A stretch of 64,000 nucleotides of DNA. Source: Lolium rigidum. Its lineage: Eukaryota > Streptophyta > Magnoliopsida > Poales > Poaceae. The stretch spans positions 92,235,276 through 92,299,275 of the forward strand of contig NC_061508.1 in the NCBI RefSeq assembly GCF_022539505.1, written 5' to 3'. Shown here in pieces: positions 1 through 10,365 of this stretch. The notes under the pieces are model-generated. The model saw only the letters and a list, made by a program, of their open reading frames with translations, did no database searches and had not been told where the DNA came from. Position 1 is the first letter of the stretch. Each line of letters begins with the position of its first letter. A program made the position numbers and the translations under genes.

Positions 1-70
1 TCGTATAGATCGGCGAAGACCTCCCTAACAGAAGTAGATTTGTCGATGAAGTCGAAACTGTCGATGTTGT

Positions 71-1594
71 TGATACGTCTCCAACGTACCTATAATTTCT
101 GATGTTCCATGCTTGTTTTATGACAATACTTACATGTTTTGCTTGCACTTTATAATGTTTTTATGCATTTTCCGGAACTAACCTATTAACGAGATGCCGA
201 AGGGCCGCTTGCTGTTTTCTGTTGTTTTTGGTTCCACAAAGGCTGTTCGGGCAATATTCTCGGAATTCGACGAAACGAAGACCCAACATCTTATTTTTCC
301 CGGAACCTTCCAGAAAGTCAGAGGGGGGCCAGAGGGGTGCCCTGGGGGCCCCACACGTGTGGCCGGCGCGGCCCAGGAGGGGGGCGCGCCACCCTAGTGT
401 GAGGTGGCCCCGTGGCCCCTCCGACTCCGACTCTTCGCCTATTTAAGCCGTCTCAACCTAAATCTTCGATACCAATTGACGAAACTCCAGAAAGACTCCA
501 GGGGCGCCGCCATCATCGCGAAACTCCAATTCGGGGGACAGAAGTCTCTGTTCCGGCACCCTGCCGGGACGGGGAAGTGCCCCCGTAAGCCATCTCCATC
601 AACGCGATCGCCTCCATCATGCTCCGTGAGTAGTTCCCCCATGGACTACGAGTTCTAGCTGTAGCTAGTTGGTATTCTCTCCCCCATGTACTTCAATACA
701 ATGATCTCATGACCTGCCTAACATGATTGAGATTCATCTGATGTAATCGGTGTTGTGTTTGTCGGGATCCGATGGATTGTTACATTATGATTGTCTATCT
801 ACAAAGTTTATGAAGTTATTGTTGCTGCAATCTTGTTGTGTTTAATGCTTGTCACTAGGGCCCGAGTGGCATGATCTTAGATTTAAGCTCTATACTTATT
901 GCTTAGATTGTATCTACAAGTTGTATGCACATGTCTATGTCCGGAACCAAAGGCCCCAAAGTGACGAAATTGGGACAACTGGAGGGGAAGGCTTAGATAT
1001 GAGGATCACATGTTTTCACGGAGTGTTAATGCTTTGCTCCGGTGCTCTATTAAAAGGAGTACCTTAATTTCCAGTAGATTCCCTAGAGGCTCGGCTGCCA
1101 CCGGCTGGTAGGACAAAAGATGTTGTACAAGTTTCTCATTGCGAGCACGCATGACTATATATGGAAAACATGCCTACATGATTAATGATCTTGATGTTCT
1201 TTCTTAATGCTATTTCAATCCTATCAATTTCCCAACTGTAATTTGTTCACCCAACACTTGTTATTGGAGAGTTACCACTAGTGTAGATAGCTGGGAACCC
1301 CGGTCCATCTTTCATCATCATATACTTGTTCTACATGTCATTGGAAGTAGTATCAACTATTTTCTGGTGCCATTGCTCTCATATTACTATTACTGCTGCT
1401 GTGTTACTATTGCTCTCATATCACTGCTACTTTCACATCACCCCTGTTACTAGTGCTTTTCCAGGTGCAGCTGAATTGACAACTCAGTTGTTAAGGCTTA
1501 TAAGTATTCTTTACCTCCCCTTGTGTCGAATCAATAAATTTGGGTTTTACTTCCCTCGAAGACTGTTGCGATCCCCTATACTTGTGGGTTATCA
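71..1594 (+). mobile_element. solo LTR (1524 bp) with TGATACGTCTCC start
   Basis: Starts TGATACGTCTCCAACGTA and ends CTTGTGGGTTATCA (TG...CA). The flanking five bases are GTTGT on the left and GCTGT on the right, a 5-bp target duplication with one mismatch. There is no internal domain or second LTR between them, so this is a solo LTR left by intra-element recombination. The start matches the other TGATACGTCTCC LTRs in this window, but the 3' end differs from both families below, so it is a third, related family. Confidence 0.8.
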
Positions 1595-1990
1595 GCTGTC
1601 TGAATTGCTGCTTATACTGGAGTCCGCAGACGACTCAAAGGACATGCCGCCGAAGATCTTGGCGAGTTTTTCGCTTGTCGCAGCCTTGACGAAGCGTGGC
1701 GGCGAGATCTCCTCGTCGCCCGTCTCGAATGATGACGACGATTCCGAAAGATCAAAACCAGCCGCTGACGATCCCGACGAAGCCGGAACCTCGAGACGAT
1801 GTGATCCCTCTTTTCCGACGCGGAAGTGGAACCTTCCGAACGTCATCTCCATAGGATCCTCCAGATATGCATATGTATCCAAACGGGAGGGCAGGTGAGG
1901 AACAAAATCGACTAGACCAGTTTCGATCTGTTTACCTCTGTCCATCGCGTTGCTTGCCACCGAAGATGTCGACGATGTTGAGCGTGCCAT
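1595..1990 (-). pseudogene. gag N-terminus of the Gypsy-type element, split by a solo LTR
   Basis: The minus-strand ORF begins at the ATG at 1990 (MARSTSSTSS...). It is serine- and acid-rich with a segment reading FVPHLPSRLDTYAYLEDP, and runs to 1595, where the solo LTR supplies an immediate stop. The frame resumes at base 65 and continues to base 3 (IDSFDFIDKSTSV..., leaving the window), so the solo LTR interrupts one continuous gag. Extending the frame upstream to about 2104 would enter the leader and LTR, so I prefer the internal ATG. I recognise it as a grass retrotransposon gag-type N-terminus by style. There is no zinc knuckle in view. Confidence 0.6.
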
Positions 1991-2016
1991 CGAGATCAGC
2001 TCCTTGTCGCCTCTAA

Positions 2017-2035
2017 TTCCCACAGACGACGCCAA
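2017..2035 (-). other. primer-binding site of the Gypsy-type element
   Basis: TTGGCGTCGTCTGTGGGAA on the minus strand starts two bases inside the LTR end. TTGGCG-type sequences in this place are typical reverse-transcription primer sites. I do not assign the tRNA. Confidence 0.5.
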
Positions 2036-2036
2036 T

Positions 2037-2427
2037 TGACAAGGTATCGACTTGTCAATGCCTACAGATTGTAGACTAGGGTTTTCGTAGGAAGTAGAGG
2101 GCAAGTAGATCTCGAGGGTTCAGCCGGAAAAGTACTCGACTACTAGAAAACTAAGGTTATGTTGACAATGAAATCGATCCTCTCTTTCTCCTTCGACTCC
2201 CCCTTATATAGGAGACGGAGTCGAAGGTTTCGTGATGTACAAGTTACAAAGACCGGAAAACTCTTTGAGTTCGTCCCGTAATAGTTACAAGTCTTATTCC
2301 TAATACAACTCTATCTTTCCAAACTATCTCTTAATTGAGCTTCCGGGCTTCATAAACTTCGGGTCGTGGTCCTTTAGTAAAACCCCGGGTACTATCTTCG
2401 GCAGGCCCATTGGGGATGCCTATGTCA
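2037..2427 (-). repeat. 5' LTR (391 bp) of the minus-strand Gypsy-type element
   Basis: On the minus strand the segment opens with TGACATAGGCATCCCC and closes with CTTGTCA, so it has TG...CA ends. A TATATAAG box lies at 2203-2210 in the position expected for the U3 promoter. A primer-binding-like sequence begins two bases beyond its end. The second LTR is outside the window, so the boundaries come from terminal dinucleotides and promoter/PBS spacing only. Confidence 0.6.
2203..2210 (-). promoter_or_regulatory. TATA box of the Gypsy-type LTR
   Basis: TATATAAG on the minus strand, within the 391-bp LTR, followed by a purine-rich leader. This matches the usual place of an LTR retrotransposon promoter. 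Confidence 0.55.
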
Positions 2428-3015
2428 CCTGCTGGTTCGGTGCACTGTCGAGGAGCGCCGTACGCGCAGACGCAAAAAAGTTGGACACAGCTGCGCCGGA
2501 TGCGCATGCACATGCGAAACCGAACCTTTGTCTGGAAACATTCAGGTGCGGTTTTGCTATACTGCATGTATCGTGTACCATTAGTTAGTCAATCGACATA
2601 CTTTAATGTAAGAAATGAATAGTGTCAATAAAAAAATAGTGTGCAACACTTGTAGCCCTGACTTGTTTACTGGATTCGTGTTCATTTTGTCAGTTAGGGT
2701 GCACGTAAATGTCTAATCTCGCTTCCTAACAAACAACGGGATACATGATGACATTTTCATGTTCAGGCACACCGTAAGTCCAGTTAAATTTTCATCAAAA
2801 AATTGTGCCGTCGGTTGGAAGCCTGGGCACGCACCTAAGCTTAGGGTCGGTTGGATCCGCCGGTGCTAACAAACTACTCACAACGATAAGAATGATGGAC
2901 TAGTAGACTAATTTAGATTTTTATTTGAAGATAATCTTATATACGCAAGTAAAAAACAAATAAAGAATTTTGCACTCATGTACCCAGGGAATAAATATAT
3001 TGCGTCTAAAGAAGA
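2428..3015. other. non-coding stretch, no gene seen
   Basis: Mixed-composition DNA between the Gypsy-type LTR and the minisatellite. Only short open frames are present, and I see no recognised element ends. The bases right of 2427 (CCTGC) would be the target duplication of the Gypsy-type element, but its partner is outside the window. Confidence 0.5.
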
Positions 3016-4290
3016 CATCTCGACTACTCATGGAACAAGAATATTGCATCCGAGGAACACATCTCATCTATCCATGAAACAAGAATATTGCTTTCGAGGA
3101 ACAAATCTCTTCTTCTAAGGGACCAAGAATTTTGTGAGCGAGGAACACATATCGTGTACTCAGGGAACAAAAATATTGCATCTGAGGAACAAATCTCGTC
3201 AACGCAGGGAACAAGAATCGTGTCTGGGGAACAAATGTCGTCTACTCGAGGGAATCCATCTCGTCTACTCAGGGAACAAGAATCGCGTCTGAGGAACAAA
3301 TGTCGTCTACTCGAGGGAACACATCTCGTCTACTAAGGGAACAAGAATATTGAGTCTGAGGAACACATCTACAATGGGAACAAAAATAAGAAACGTAATA
3401 AAAAACCTAGACAAAGGGGAACAACAATCTTGAAGGAGGAGAACAATAGCCTAGATGATAGGGAACAACAACCTAGATGGAGGGGAACAAGAGCGTATAC
3501 TATGAGGAACATGATCCTAGATGGAGGGAACAGAAAATTGGACAAAGGAGAACAACATGGCGAAAGGGAACAATAGCCTAGACGATAGGGAACAACAACC
3601 TACAAGGAAGGGAACAACATCCTAGACGGAGGGGAACACCAACTTGGATGGAGGAGAACAACATGATGGAGGGGAACGACATCCTAGACGGTGGGGAACA
3701 ATAACCTACATGGAGGGGAACAAGAGCCTAACCGGAGGGGAACAACAGTCTAGACGGTGGGAAACACCAACCTACATGGAGGACAACAAAAGCCTAAGCG
3801 AAGTGGAACAACAACCTGGACGGAGGAACACAACATGACGGAGGGGAACAACACCATAGATGGAGGAGAACAAGATCCTACATGGTGGGGAACCAGAGTC
3901 TAGACAGAGAAGAACAAGATCCTAGAAAGAGGGGAACAACCTAGACGTATGGGGACAAAATCATGGGCGGGGGGGGGGAACAATAGCCTGCATAGTGGGG
4001 AACAACAACCTGAAAGGACGGGAACAACATCGTAGACGATGCAGAACAAGAGCTTGGACTGAGGGGAACAATTGCCTACACGGAGGGAACAACATCGTAG
4101 ATGGTGCGGAACAAGAGCTTGGATGGAGGGAACAACTTCCTACACAGAGGGGAACAACAACCTCTAGACGGTTGGGAACAACAACCTAGGAAAAAAACTC
4201 GCCTACCCGGGGAACACATCTCAGCTACCTGAGGAACAAATCTCATCTTCTCGGGGAACAAATCTCGTCTACTCGGGAAAGAAAAATATT
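3016..4290 (+). repeat. purine-rich degenerate minisatellite built on GGGAACAA
   Basis: About 1.27 kb of imperfect tandem copies in which GGAACA/GGGGAACAA recurs roughly every 20 to 24 bases. The left part alternates units such as GGAACAAGAATATTGCATC and GAGGAACACATCTCGTCTAC. The right part uses units like GGGGAACAACAACCTAGACG. The + strand is strongly A/G-rich, with a run of nine or more G near 3970. Unit length and sequence drift gradually across the array, and the flanks (to about 4330) carry single decayed units. The open frames across it are by-products of the repeat. Confidence 0.85.
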
Positions 4291-4299
4291 GCATCTAAA

Positions 4300-4640
4300 A
4301 AATACATCTATATTACATCTAGGCCGGAAACATAAAATTGGTAAAGAAGAAACATAGAAATAAAAGGCAGTGAAAGAATCATATATAAAACGAAAGAAAA
4401 TGTAAACAAGAAATCCTAACTAAACTCTTATCTAAAAGTAGAAGCAACGCATGTCTACAAAAGAGAAAGGAACCCTCTGGTCATCTAAAGTGCAACGCTG
4501 AACAAGGAACAACTTAACGCTAGCTGCCTGGACGATATCAAACGGAAGACGTGGGATTGCTTTTCCTTGGTTTACAGATCTCGCATCAAATAATAGATAA
4601 AGACAAATGCACATGTATGAACAACATGACAATGGTAGCC
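4300..4640. other. non-coding flank of the minisatellite
   Basis: A-rich DNA with no recognisable coding sequence or element ends, before a composition change to GC-rich DNA at about 4644. Confidence 0.4.
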
Positions 4641-4643
4641 TAG

Positions 4644-4670
4644 GGCGCGTTTGGTAGGCCGCATGCCTTG
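4644..4670 (+). other. possible DNA-transposon terminus (GGGCGCGTTTGGTAGGC)
   Basis: The sharp change to GC-rich DNA at about 4644 begins GGGCGCGTTTGGTAGGC. This resembles terminal inverted repeats of grass PIF/Harbinger or hAT elements. No matching inverted end is visible after the MYB/SANT-like gene, because an LTR element starts at 6269. It may mean the gene below travelled as transposon cargo or is a Harbinger ORF1-like gene. Weak evidence. Confidence 0.25.
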
Positions 4671-4934
4671 GCTCGCATCGGCCCAGCTTTTTTCGGCCCG
4701 CTTGGTTACCTGGTCGATGCCGCTTTCTTGCAGGAACCGGTTCTCAAAGCACCCTCGGGCCAGGCCCTAGAGGAACGCCCGATTCGGCCGTTTCTAGCGA
4801 GCCACCCCCGTTTCCACAGAAGTGGAGAACGCGGCGTCCTCGCAGAGCCACCGCGGGAGATGGCGGGAGATCGCGTGGGACGGCAAAATCTCGGCGCCAT
4901 GAACTCGGTCATCGCGCTTGAATTTTGGCCACCG

Positions 4935-4940
4935 TATATA
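4935..4940 (+). promoter_or_regulatory. TATA box of the MYB/SANT-like gene
   Basis: TATATA followed by GGGGCGG, about 80 bases before the ATG at 5021, gives a normal plant promoter spacing. Confidence 0.55.
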
Positions 4941-5020
4941 GGGGCGGCTCTCTCACTGGCAAATCCAAATCCCCCATTTCTCCCCATTTCGAGCTCATCC
5001 AGCATCCCCGATCTAGCGAC

Positions 5021-6214
5021 ATGGCCGGCTCTACCTCACCCGCACGGTCGGCGCGGCTTGCAGCGGCGACTACGGCTGTGGCGGCGGCTACTGGCCGTGG
5101 AGGATGGTCGTCTTCTTCGTCTGCGTCAATGACTTCGGATGTGGTAAGCTTCTGCAAACCCTAGCCTTAGATCTAGATCTTATGGGTACACAACCGGGGT
5201 CTGAACGAATCCATTGTAGGACATTCCTTCGTCGCCGGTGGAGGTTGTGGAGGTTTTCCAGGTTCCATCTGACTGTACGACGGGGACGGTGGTGCTGCCT
5301 GCATCTTCCACTAGGACGGTGGTGTTGCTTGCATCTTCACCAGGGTCCCCTACTTCCCCTACCTCGGTGTTGGGTGTGGCTCCTTTGACTGTAAGGCCGA
5401 TCTTACCTACCTCGCTGTTCTTTGATGTGGTACTGGTAGTTCGTAGATCTGCTAGTGCTTAAGGGTGTCCATGTGGTAGTTCATTGATCTTCTAGTGTTT
5501 TTCATGTAGGCGATCATACCTTTAGGCTCCCCTGATCTGTCTGCGCCAACTGTGAATGCTCAGCCATCTCTGATAGCAAGCAAACCAGCCATGGTTTGGA
5601 AACCTGAGCTATCAGAGTTTGTGCTGAACCGGTTGGTTCAGCTCATCCGTAGCGGCGTCTGCTTCAACATGGGATTCAAGGAGCAGCAGATGAAGAAGGT
5701 AGCCGCAGATGTTCTTGCATTCGCCGGCGTACATGTCACCACTCTTCAGCTGTACAACCACATCAGAAACTAGAGGACGAAGTGGAGCGTCACCATGAAG
5801 ATGAAATCCGATCGCATTCTAGACTGGAGCGAAGATGGTTGCTACTTCTACGGCGGTGATGAAGGGGCGGCGGACGAGTACATTCTGGTACGAATCCTCA
5901 TTGACCTCCTGCATAGATCGGAAAGTATATACATGTCAATGTCGTCCGCACTAAAAGGTGTTCCTTGTAGATTGCAGCGGTACCCGAAGCACCGTCACTA
6001 CGTCGGCACCTCGATCACCAACTACGCTCAGATGAAGACGATCTTCACTCCCCGGTTCGTCTGCAAGGCGCAGCTGTTCCAGCCTAACTTGCTGGTCAGG
6101 GGTATCGACTTCATTGCAGACAATGAAGCCGAGTATGCCGTCTACCGTAAGCTGCAGCCACCAGAGAGGAGGAGCTGGCTTAGGACCTGGCTCCACAACC
6201 AGTTTCCTGCTTAG
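5021..6214 (+). pseudogene. four-exon MYB/SANT-like DNA-binding domain gene with one nonsense codon
   Basis: I model exons at 5021-5143, 5220-5390, 5510-5887 and 5978-6214. All junctions are GT...AG and phase 0, giving 303 codons including the final TAG. Exon 1 is Ala/Ser-rich and exon 2 Ser/Thr/Val-rich. Exon 3 holds the MYB/SANT-like fold (Myb_DNA-bind_3 type), beginning VWKPELSEFVLNRLV and continuing through QLYNHIRN and KMKSDRILDWSEDG. Exon 4 continues with RYPKHRHYVGTSITNYAQMK and TIFTPRF, the usual C-terminal motif of these domains. A TAG at 5771-5773 falls where the family normally has Trp (NxR[K/N]W), so the product would stop at about 185 aa. Everything else looks intact, which suggests a young pseudogene or a sequence error. 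Such domains occur both in host proteins and in ORF1 of PIF/Harbinger elements. Sequence starting at 6269 belongs to an LTR element. Confidence 0.72.
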
Positions 6215-6268
6215 TGCTTCTGCTTCCTTCTCATGATCCGCTGATTTTGGGAGGTGATCTTGTATCCC

Positions 6269-7752
6269 TGATACGTCTCCAACGTATCGATAATTTCTTA
6301 TGTTCCATGCCACATTATTGATGATATCTACATGTTTTATGCATACTTTATGTCGTATTTATGCATTTTCCGGCACTAACCTATTAACGAGATGCCGAAG
6401 AGCCGATTGTCTGTTTTCTGCTGTTTTTGGTTTCGAAATCCTAGTAAGGAAATATTCTCGGAATTGGACGAAATCAACGCCCAGGGGCCTATTTTGCCAC
6501 GAAGCTTCCAGAAGACCGAAGAGAAGATGAAGTGGGGCCACGGGGCGCCGCCACACTAGGGCGGCGCGGCCCAAGGGGGGCCCGCGTGGCCCTAGCGTGT
6601 GGGGCCCCCGTGACCCCTCCGAGGCTGCCCTTCCGCCTACATATAGTCTTCGTCGCGAAACCCCCGCACCGAGAGCCACGATACGGAAAACCTTCCGGAG
6701 ACGCCGCCGCCAATCCCATCTCGGGGGATTCAGGAGATCGCCTCCGGCACTCCGCCGGAGAGGGGAATCATCTCCCGGAGGACTCTTCACCGCCATGGTC
6801 GCCTCCGGAGTGATGAGTGAGTAGTTCACCCCTGGACTATGGGTCCATAGCAGTAGCTAGATGGTCGTCTTCTCCTTATGTGCTTCATTGTCGGATCTTG
6901 TGAGCTGCCTAACATGATCAAGATCATCTATCCGTAATGCTATATGTTGTGTTTGTCGGGATCCGATGGATAGAGAATACTATGTTATGTTGATTATCAA
7001 TCTATTACCTATGTGTTGTTTATGATCTTGCGTGCTCTCCGTTATTAGTAGAGGCTCGGCCAAGTTTTTACTCTTAACTCCAAGAGGGAGTATTTATGCT
7101 CGATAGTGGGTTCATGCCTCCATTAAATGCGGGACAGTGACGAGAAAGTTCTAAGGTTGTGGATGTGCTTGTTGCCACTAGGGATAAAACATTGATGCTA
7201 TGTCCGAGGATGTAGTTATTGATTACATTACGCACCATACTTAATGCAATTGTCCGTTGTTTGCAACTTAATACTGGAAGGGGTTCGGATGATAACCTGA
7301 AGGTGGACTTTTTAGGCATAGATGCATGCTGGATAGCTGTCTATGTACTTTGTCGTAATGCCCAATTAAATCTCACTATACTCATCATATCATGTATGTG
7401 CATGGTCATGCCCTCTCTATTTGTCAATTGCCCAACTGTAATTTGTTCACCCAACATGCTATTTATCTTATGGGAGAGACACCTCTAGTGAACTGTGGAC
7501 CCCGGTCCATTCTTTTACATTGAATACAATCTATCGCAATACTTGTTCTACTCGTTTTCTCGCAAACAATCATCATCCACACTATACATCTAATCCTTTG
7601 TTACAGCAAGCCGGTGAGATTGACAACCTCACTGTTTCGTTGGGGCAAAGTACTTTGGTTGTGTTGTGCAGGTTCCACGTTGGCACCGGAATCCCTGGTG
7701 TTGCGCCGCACTACATCCCGCCGCCATCAACCTTCGACGTGCTTCCAAGCTA
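6269..7752 (+). repeat. LTR of non-autonomous family A, 3'-truncated
   Basis: Starts TGATACGTCTCCAACGTATC and is collinear with the complete family-A LTR at 8390-9989 until about 7752, where it jumps at a CCAAG microhomology into the 3' untranslated part of the same family. The left flank is ATCCC. The last 200 or so bases of the LTR and the whole coding part of that copy are missing. The short open frames inside are not genes. Confidence 0.75.
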
Positions 7753-8389
7753 ATTAGGACAAGGTGCGGGCACTATTAGTATACTATGCATGAGGCTTGC
7801 AACTTGTAAGATATAATTTTCATAACTCATATGCTTTATCACTACCGTTGACAAAATTGTTTCATGTTTTCAAAATAAAAGCTCTAGCACAAATATAGCA
7901 ATCGATGCTTTCCTCTTTGAAGGACCATTCTTTTTACTTTTATGTTGAGTCAGTTCACCTATCTCTCTCCACCTCAAGAAGCAAACACTTGTGTGAACTG
8001 TGCATTGATTCCTACATACTTGCATATTGGACTTGTTATATTACTCTATGTTGACAATTATCCATGAGATATATATGTTACAAGTTGAAAGCAACCGCTG
8101 AAACTTAATCTTCCTTTGTGTTGCTTCAATGCCTTTACTTTGATTTATTGCTTTATGAGTTAACTCTTATGCAAGACTTATTAATACTTGTATTGAAGTA
8201 CTATTCATGAAAAGTCTTTGCTTTATGATTCACTTGTTTACTCATGTCATTACCATTGTTTTGATCGCTGCATCCACTACATATGTTTATAAATAGTATG
8301 ATCAAGGTTATGATGGCATGTCACTTCAGAAATTATCTTTGTTATCGTTTTACCTGCTCGGGACGAGCAGAACTAAGCTTGGGGATGCT
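7753..8389 (+). mobile_element. 3' untranslated region of a family A element
   Basis: CTAATTAGGACAAGGTGCGG onward matches the region just upstream of the 3' LTRs at 18166-18826 and 36016-36661. It ends in the polypurine-like AACTAAGCTTGGGGATGCT immediately before the next LTR, preceded by a hairpin at 8354-8370. There is no coding sequence. Confidence 0.75.
8354..8370 (+). other. hairpin upstream of the LTR (CTGCTCG/CGAGCAG)
   Basis: A 7-bp perfect stem CTGCTCG...CGAGCAG with loop GGA, about 20 bases before the LTR at 8390. The same position in the other two elements (18788-18807, 36627-36643) keeps pairing with compensatory or wobble changes. Confidence 0.6.
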
Positions 8390-9989
8390 TGATACGTCTC
8401 CGACGTATCGATAATTTCTTATGTTCTATGCCATATTATTGATGATACCTACATGTTTTATGCACACTTTATGTCATATTCGTGCATTTTCCGGAACTAA
8501 CCTATTAACAAGATGCCGAAGTGCCGCTTCTGTTTTCTCGCTGTTTTTGGTTTCGTAAATCCTAGTAACGAAATATTCTCGGAATTGGACGAAATCAAGA
8601 CCCGGGGGCCTATTTTGCCACGAACCTTCCGGAAGACCGAAGAGCATACGAAGTGGGGCCACGAGGTGGCTGCGTACCACAAGGCGGCGCGGCCAAGGAG
8701 GGGCCCGCGCCGCCCTGTGGTGTGGGCCCCTCGTCAGCCCTCCGACTCCGCCCTTCCGCCTACTTAAAGCCTTCGTCGCGAAACCCCTGATGCGAAAAAC
8801 CACGATACGGAAAACCTTCCGAGACGCGCCGCCGCCAATCCCATCTCGGGGGATTCTAGAGATCTCCTCCGCACCCCGCCGGAGAGGGGATTCATCTCCC
8901 GGAGGACTCTACACCGCCATGGTCGCCTCCGGAGTGATGAGTGAGTAGTTCACCCCTGGACTATGGGTCCATAGCAGTAGCTAGATGGTTGTCTTCTCCT
9001 CATTGTGCTTCATTGTTGGATCTTGTGAGCTGCCTAACATGATCAAGATCATCTATCCGTAATACTCTATGTTGTGTTTGTCGGGATCCGATGGATAGAG
9101 AATACCATGTTATGTTAATTATCAAGTTATTACATATGTGTTGTTTATGATCTTGCATGCTCTCCGTTATTAGTAGAGGCTCGGCCAAGTTGATGCTAGT
9201 AACTCCAAGAGGGAGTATTTATGCTCGATAGTGGGTTCATGCCCGCATTGACACCTGGGACAGGTGACAAAAAGTTCTAAGGTTGTGTTGTGCTCGTTGC
9301 CACTAGGGATAAAACATTGATGCTATGTCCGAGGATGTAGTTATTGATTACATTACGCACCATATTTAATGCAATTGTCTCGTTGCTTTGCAACTTAATA
9401 CCGGAGGGGGTTCGGACGATAACCCGAAGGTGGACTTTTTAGGCATAGATGCGCTTGGATGGCGGTCTATGTACTTTGTCGTAATGCCCAATTAAATCTC
9501 ACTATACTTATCATGACATGTATGTGCATTGTTATGCCCTCTCTATTTGTCAATTGCCCGACTCGTAATTTGTTCACCCAACATGCTTTTATCTTATGGG
9601 AGAGACACCTCTAGTGAACTGTGGACCCCGGTCCATTCTTTAATACCGAAATACAAATCTGCCGTAATACTTGTTTTTACCGTTTTCTCTCGCAAACAAT
9701 CATCTTCCACACAATATGGTTAATCCTTTGTTACAAGCAAGCCGGTGAGATTGACAACCTCACTGTTTCGTTGGGGCAAAGTACTTTGGTTGTGTTGTGC
9801 AGGTTCCACGTTGGCGCCGGAATCCCGGTGTTGCGCCGCACTACATCCCGCCGCCATCAACCTTCAACGTGCTTCTTGGCTCCTCCCGGTTCGATAAACC
9901 TTGGTTTCTTTCCGAGGGAAAACTTGCTGCTGTGCGCATCATACCTTCCTCTTGGGGTTCCCAACGAACGTGTGAAATACACGCCATCA
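8390..9989 (+). repeat. complete LTR (1600 bp) of non-autonomous family A
   Basis: TGATACGTCTCCGACGTATC to ...ACACGCCATCA, with TG...CA ends. The left boundary is set by the polypurine tract and the right boundary by the following tRNA-Asp-type primer site. It has 3'-UTR sequence on its left and 5'-internal sequence on its right. It is therefore the shared LTR of a tandem LTR-internal-LTR-internal arrangement rather than a terminal 3' LTR. Confidence 0.8.
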
Positions 9990-9998
9990 AGCTCTTTT

Positions 9999-10018
9999 TC
10001 CGGCGCCGTTGCCGGGGA
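9999..10018 (+). other. primer-binding site (tRNA-Asp type), family A
   Basis: TCCGGCGCCGTTGCCGGGGA is nearly the complement of the 3' end of plant tRNA-Asp(GUC), for which the perfect form TGGCGCCGTTGCCGGGGA is seen at 15293. It lies ten bases after the LTR end. tRNA-Asp priming is known for Athila-lineage Gypsy elements. Confidence 0.65.
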
Positions 10019-10365
10019 GATCATGACACGCCGCAAGGGGAGTCTCCACTTCTCAATCTCTTTACTTTGTTTTTGTCTTGCTTTATTTTATTTACTACTT
10101 TGTTTGCTGCATTATATCAAAACACAAAAAAATTAGTTGCTAGCTTTACTTTATTTACTGTCTTGCACTCTATATCAAAAACACAAAAAAATTAGTTACT
10201 TGCATTTACTTTACTTGATTCATCATGTTTCCTTTTAATTTTACCACAAAAAAACATACCGGTAGGACAAGGGTCTATAATTGGGAGGAACAATATAGAA
10301 GAATTTTTCACCCATGTTAGTACCGTTGAAGATTTTGAAGATAGACACTTGGTAGAACTTGCTCC
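10019..10365 (+). pseudogene. 5' internal region and truncated ORF of family A, cut by the Copia insertion
   Basis: Leader rich in TTTACTTTGTTT, then an ATG near 10225 followed by sequence matching the start of the ORF at 15540. One extra A shifts the frame. The segment ends at ...AACTTGCTCCT exactly where the BARE/Angela LTR begins. The same text continues uninterrupted in the copy at 15676, which proves the Copia element is an insertion here. Confidence 0.7.

Larger units (their letters stand above)
1..2427 (-). mobile_element. 5' part of a Ty3/Gypsy-type LTR retrotransposon
   Basis: Read on the minus strand, this is the start of an LTR retrotransposon: a short LTR (2427 to 2037), a primer-binding-like site, a leader and the beginning of gag, which leaves the window at base 1. 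The gag frame is broken by a solo LTR of another family (71-1594) but resumes in the same frame on the far side, so the two halves belong together. The pol genes and the 3' LTR lie outside the window. The Gypsy assignment rests on the leader and gag style, with no RT domain visible, so the superfamily is an inference. Confidence 0.7.

Noticed and set aside
3016..4290. Could the minisatellite be a CRISPR array or a coding repeat protein?
   Set aside because: Eukaryotic context, no constant repeat/unique spacer pattern, unit drift, and frames broken by stops.
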